From Sphingomonas sp. (GTDB lineage: Bacteria > Pseudomonadota > Alphaproteobacteria > Sphingomonadales > Sphingomonadaceae): a DNA stretch of 8,394 nucleotides. The stretch is taken from positions 1-8,394 of the forward strand of contig JAJNQF010000457.1 of assembly GCA_021154945.1 (NCBI GenBank), given 5' to 3'. This document shows, piece after piece, positions 5,929-8,394 of the stretch. Within the stretch, counting starts at the first letter, position 1; each line of letters starts with the position of its first letter. The position numbers were made by a program, and so were the translations under genes. A model generated the notes under the pieces. That model saw only the letters and a list, made by a program, of their open reading frames with translations. It ran no database searches and was not told the origin of the DNA.

Positions 5929-6267
5929 TCAGCGCTGCTTCTTGGTCGTGGTTGCCGTGAAATCGGGGTCCTTGTTCGCTACCCAATCGACAAACTTCCG
6001 CACGGCGGGGTCGGCGAGCAGGCCGTCCACGTCCATCCCGTGGCGTTGCAGTTCGGAATTGGTGAAATTCGCGGTGAGCGTCTGCTGGCAGATCGGATGC
6101 ATCGGCACGACATCGCGCCCGCCCCGGCTCTTGGGGACCGGATGGTGCCAGACGACCGTCTTGCCCGTAGGGCGGCCGCAGAGCCAACACGCTACGATCG
6201 CGACCGGAGCCTCTTCGTCCTGCTGCAGGTCTTCATAGGGACCATGTTTCGAATGTTTACGGGCCAC
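5929..6267 (-). CDS. small HNH-type zinc-finger protein (HNH endonuclease-like)
   Basis: This leftward 112-residue protein starts at GTG 6267, chosen because AGGGAAG (complement of 6275-6281) lies seven bases upstream. The longer ATG at 6429 adds an unrelated Arg/Cys-rich stretch and is not supported. The HNH core is recognisable: CWLCG (Cys27, Cys30), then VWHHPVPKSRGG (His41, His42), then MHPIC (His57, Cys60) followed by TANFTN (Asn67). Family members are small DNA-nicking or zinc-binding proteins, many without a known job. The usual C-H-x-x-I-H after the second zinc knuckle reads CQQTLT, so histidines normally found there are missing and nuclease activity is doubtful. The C-terminal part (70-105) is acidic and helical-looking with a Lys/Arg tail. 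It converges with the beta-lactamase-like gene, with 87 bases between their stops. No promoter was identified. Confidence 0.75.
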   Translation of the reverse strand: MARKHSKHGPYEDLQQDEEAPVAIVACWLCGRPTGKTVVWHHPVPKSRGGRDVVPMHPICQQTLTANFTNSELQRHGMDVDGLLADPAVRKFVDWVANKDPDFTATTTKKQR

Positions 6268-6281
6268 GCGTCGACTTCCCT

Positions 6282-6503
6282 GATCTGGACTGCCACCCCG
6301 GCAGCATATCGATCCGCTACACCAACCCCGGCGGGAACCCGAGCAGGAACGCGCCCGAGGACGCTGCGCTCCGCAATTTACTGGTGCCTCGACCCCGCTG
6401 AACCGCAGCTGTAAGCAGGCCGCACGCATGGCCCACCAACTTGCAGGCTGTTGGCGCGTAACGAAAGTGCTCGTGTAAAATCAGCAACATCGTCGATAAA
6501 CGA
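6282..6503. other. intergenic stretch without a supported gene
   Basis: This lies between the HNH gene leader and the 3' end of tRNA-Glu. It must carry the leftward HNH promoter, but no convincing -35/-10 pair was seen. Small ORFs crossing it show no family resemblance and lack ribosome-binding sites. Confidence 0.4.
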
Positions 6504-6505
6504 TG
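6488..6505 (-). terminator. possible tRNA-Glu terminator hairpin
   Basis: CATCGT (6488-6493) and ACGATG (6500-6505) form a perfect 6-bp stem at the 3' edge of the tRNA, overlapping its CCA. On the leftward strand TTTT follows about seven bases later (6480-6477). The stem is short and the T-run distant, so this is tentative. Confidence 0.35.
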
Positions 6506-6578
6506 GTGACCCCTACGGGAATCGAACCCGTGCTTCAGCCGTGAAAGGGCCGCGTCCTAACCGCTAGACGAAGGGGCC
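6504..6578 (-). tRNA. tRNA-Glu (anticodon UUC)
   Basis: Read leftward from 6578 the sequence folds as a complete 75-base tRNA. The acceptor GGCCCCT pairs with AGGGGTC (one G-U pair). The D arm begins GTCTAGCGGTTAGGAC. The anticodon loop is CTTTCAC with anticodon TTC (6545-6543). The T arm is CGGGTTCGATTCCCG. The CCA end (6506-6504) is encoded. The CTTTCAC loop and overall sequence match bacterial tRNA-Glu. It reads both GAA and GAG codons. It lies 47 bases downstream of recJ on the same strand, with its own likely promoter in the gap. Confidence 0.97.
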
Positions 6579-6593
6579 TGCGTGGTTGGAGGC

Positions 6594-6621
6594 GCCTAAA
6601 AGGAAGCCGCTACGGCGTCAA
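6594..6621 (-). promoter_or_regulatory. candidate promoter of tRNA-Glu
   Basis: On the leftward strand TTGACG (6621-6616) starts four bases after the recJ stop codon, and TTAGGC (6599-6594) follows after 16 bases. A start near 6587 would give a leader of about nine bases before the tRNA. The -35 is near-consensus and the -10 is weak. Confidence 0.5.
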
Positions 6622-6625
6622 CCCC

Positions 6626-8377
6626 TCAATCGGCCCAGGCAGCGTCTTCGACGTGCAATTCGGCTGACGGGCGCGAGGACCAGTCGTCGATCTTCGCGCG
6701 GCCGGCCAGCCACAGTTTCCGGTGGGGGGCAGCGCCCAGCAGCGCCTGGCCCAGCGCGCTCTCGGCGGCGCGGAAGGCCATCGCCTTGATGCTGCGGCCG
6801 TCGTCGCCCGCGACGATCGTGCGGACATGGCCATTGCCGACGATGTCCGCCTTGATGACGCGGACCGGGCCCATCGCCACTCTTGGTGCGGGCCAGCCCA
6901 TGCCATAGGGGCCGCCGGCTTCCATCGATTCGACGAGGCCGGGATTTACGCCGCCCGCCGCGAGGACTGCATCGAGCAGGAGCGCGCGGTCGCCGTTCGA
7001 GCGCTCCACCGCGGCGGCGAGGCGTTCCTCTAAGAAGTCGGTGAAGGCGGGGATTGCGGCTTCGCTGATCGTCAGGCCGGCGGCCATCGCGTGACCCCCG
7101 CCCGCCACGAGCAGGCCGTGTTCGCGCGCGGCCATCACTGCCGCCCCGAGGTCCACGCCGGGGATCGAGCGGCCGGAGCCCTTGCCGATGCCGTGCTCGT
7201 CGATCGCGATGACGATCGCGGGTCGGCCGAGCTTCTCCTTCAGGCGGCCCGCGACGATGCCGATCACGCCGGGGTGCCAGCCATGTCCCGCGACCACCGC
7301 GACGGCGCGGTCTCGGCTGGAAAGGAGGTCGGCGGCCTCCTGGACGGCGGTTTCGATCGCGCGGCGTTCCTCGTTGAGGCGGTCGAGTTCGGTGGCGATC
7401 GCGCGCGCTTCGTCGGGGTCTTGCGTGGTGAGCAGGCGGACGCCGAGATCGGCGCGACCGACGCGGCCGCCGGCGTTGATGCGGGGCCCTAGCGCGAAGC
7501 CTAGGTCGGTGCAGGTCGGGTTGCGGGTCAGGCGCGAGGCCTCGATAAGGGCTGCCACGCCGATGTTCTTGCGCGCGCCCATGACTTTCAGGCCCTGCGA
7601 CACGAACGCACGGTTGAGGCCGCGGAGTTGGGCGACGTCGGCGACGGTGCCGAGTGCGACGATGTCGAGCAGGTCGATCAGTTTGGGCTCGGCGCGCTCG
7701 GCGAAGAAGCCGCGGGCGCGGAGCGTGCGGACGAGCGCGGCGGCGGCGAGGAAGCACATGCCGACCGCGGCGAGATGGCCGTGCGCGGCGCCCTCGTCCT
7801 CGTCGAGCCGGTTGGGGTTCACCAGCGCCAGCGCGTGTGGGAGTGCGGTCGAGCATTTGTGGTGGTCGATGACGATCACGTCGACCTTCGCGTCGCGCGC
7901 CGCGTCCAGCGCCTCGAACGCCTGCGCGCCACAATCGACCGTGACGATCAGCGTGGCACCTTCGCCGGCGAGGCGGACCAGCGCTTCGCCCGACGGGCCG
8001 TATCCTTCGAGCAGGCGATCGGGGATGTAGGCGCGCGCCTTGATGCCTAGGTCGCGCAGGACCAGGACCATCAACGCTGCGGAGGTGGCGCCGTCGACGT
8101 CGTAATCGCCGAAGATGGCGACCTGTTCGCCGGCCTGAACGGCGTCGGCGAGACGCTCGGCGGCGCGGTCCATGTCGCGGAAGATCGACGGGTCGGGCAT
8201 GAACGCGCGGATCGACGGCGTGCGGTGCGCGTCGAGCGCCTCGCGCGGGCAGCCGCGTGCGAGAAGGAGCTGGGTCACCAGATCGTCGCCGCCAAACCCG
8301 TCGCGCGCGTCTGCGGCGAGCGAGCGCCAGCGCCAGGGCTGGCCGAGGATCGAGGAGGTTACGCCGAGAACTGTCAT
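6626..8377 (-). CDS. recJ: single-stranded-DNA-specific exonuclease RecJ
   Basis: RecJ degrades single-stranded DNA 5' to 3' in the cytoplasm, working in RecF-pathway recombination, base-excision and mismatch repair. The 583 residues match the usual length. The DHH phosphoesterase domain shows GDYDVDGATS (90-99; metal ligands Asp91, Asp93, Asp95), VDCG (147-150), DHHKC (171-175) and ALGTVADV (241-248; Asp247). GPRINAGGRVG (297-307) begins the linker to the DHHA1 domain, with GWHPGVIGIVAGRLKE (366-381), GSGRS (400-404) and GGGHAMAAG (426-434). An OB-fold-like C-terminal domain follows (about 455-575). The ATG at 8375-8377 gives the common sphingomonad-like start MTVLGVTSSILGQPWRWR. It lacks a Shine-Dalgarno, and the frame stays open to the window edge, but ATGA overlap with a preceding frame suggests translational coupling. 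tRNA-Glu follows downstream. Confidence 0.97.
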   Translation of the reverse strand: MTVLGVTSSILGQPWRWRSLAADARDGFGGDDLVTQLLLARGCPREALDAHRTPSIRAFMPDPSIFRDMDRAAERLADAVQAGEQVAIFGDYDVDGATSAALMVLVLRDLGIKARAYIPDRLLEGYGPSGEALVRLAGEGATLIVTVDCGAQAFEALDAARDAKVDVIVIDHHKCSTALPHALALVNPNRLDEDEGAAHGHLAAVGMCFLAAAALVRTLRARGFFAERAEPKLIDLLDIVALGTVADVAQLRGLNRAFVSQGLKVMGARKNIGVAALIEASRLTRNPTCTDLGFALGPRINAGGRVGRADLGVRLLTTQDPDEARAIATELDRLNEERRAIETAVQEAADLLSSRDRAVAVVAGHGWHPGVIGIVAGRLKEKLGRPAIVIAIDEHGIGKGSGRSIPGVDLGAAVMAAREHGLLVAGGGHAMAAGLTISEAAIPAFTDFLEERLAAAVERSNGDRALLLDAVLAAGGVNPGLVESMEAGGPYGMGWPAPRVAMGPVRVIKADIVGNGHVRTIVAGDDGRSIKAMAFRAAESALGQALLGAAPHRKLWLAGRAKIDDWSSRPSAELHVEDAAWAD

Positions 8378-8394
8378 GCGCCGGAGGTAGTGGC
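8374..8394 (-). CDS. possible 3' end of an upstream gene overlapping recJ
   Basis: One leftward frame reads six codons (ATTSGA) and stops at TGA 8376-8374, sharing ATGA with the recJ start. The absence of a ribosome-binding site before recJ suits coupling to such a gene. Six codons cannot identify it. In related genomes recJ often follows glpX-like genes, but that is memory, not something seen here. Confidence 0.3.
   Translation of the reverse strand, partial: ATTSGA

Noticed and set aside
6268..6429. N-terminal extension of the HNH-like protein to ATG 6429
   Set aside because: The 54 added residues are Arg/Cys/Ser-rich and unlike any domain, whereas the GTG at 6267 has a well-spaced AGGGAAG ribosome-binding site.
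6618..7934. 438-codon minus-strand frame overlapping recJ
   Set aside because: It is a very Arg/Pro-rich alternative frame of recJ, while the recJ frame contains every family motif.

Overview
The window looks like chromosomal DNA of an alphaproteobacterium, most likely a sphingomonad (Sphingomonas or a close relative). This is inferred from the high GC content, the LysR / pirin / WrbA gene order, the GC-rich 'CCCCTCCCGC' palindromes between genes and the overall protein style. It was not confirmed by a database search. No phage, insertion sequence or CRISPR array is visible.

Layout, left to right. (1) Positions 1-69 are the first 23 codons of a leftward LysR-type regulator. It is divergent from a rightward pair: a pirin-family cupin (213-947) and the flavoprotein quinone reductase WrbA (1065-1667). 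The lysR/pirin gap holds a dyad suited to a LysR operator and a plausible pirin promoter. The pirin/wrbA gap holds two inverted copies of a palindromic repeat. A strong rho-independent terminator (1682-1715) closes wrbA. (2) A leftward membrane-anchored metallophosphoesterase (1778-2965) follows, convergent with wrbA. (3) A rightward fluoride-resistance unit comes next: promoter (3139-3167), fluoride (crcB-type) riboswitch aptamer (3176-3238), then a CLC-family transporter (GTG 3268-4623) whose signature residues are those of the fluoride/proton-exchanging CLC-F clade. (4) A rightward lipoprotein serine beta-lactamase-like enzyme (TTG 4732-5841) is convergent with a small leftward HNH-type zinc-finger protein (5929-6267). 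(5) A leftward tRNA-Glu(UUC) gene (6504-6578) lies just downstream of leftward recJ (6626-8377), which overlaps by four bases (ATGA) what may be the last codons of another gene at the right edge.

The clearest functional story is the fluoride module. The riboswitch should sense intracellular fluoride and switch on translation of the antiporter that expels it. The aptamer begins almost exactly where transcription from the predicted promoter should start. The pirin/WrbA pair is a plausible LysR-controlled quinone or redox-stress unit. RecJ and tRNA-Glu are ordinary housekeeping genes.
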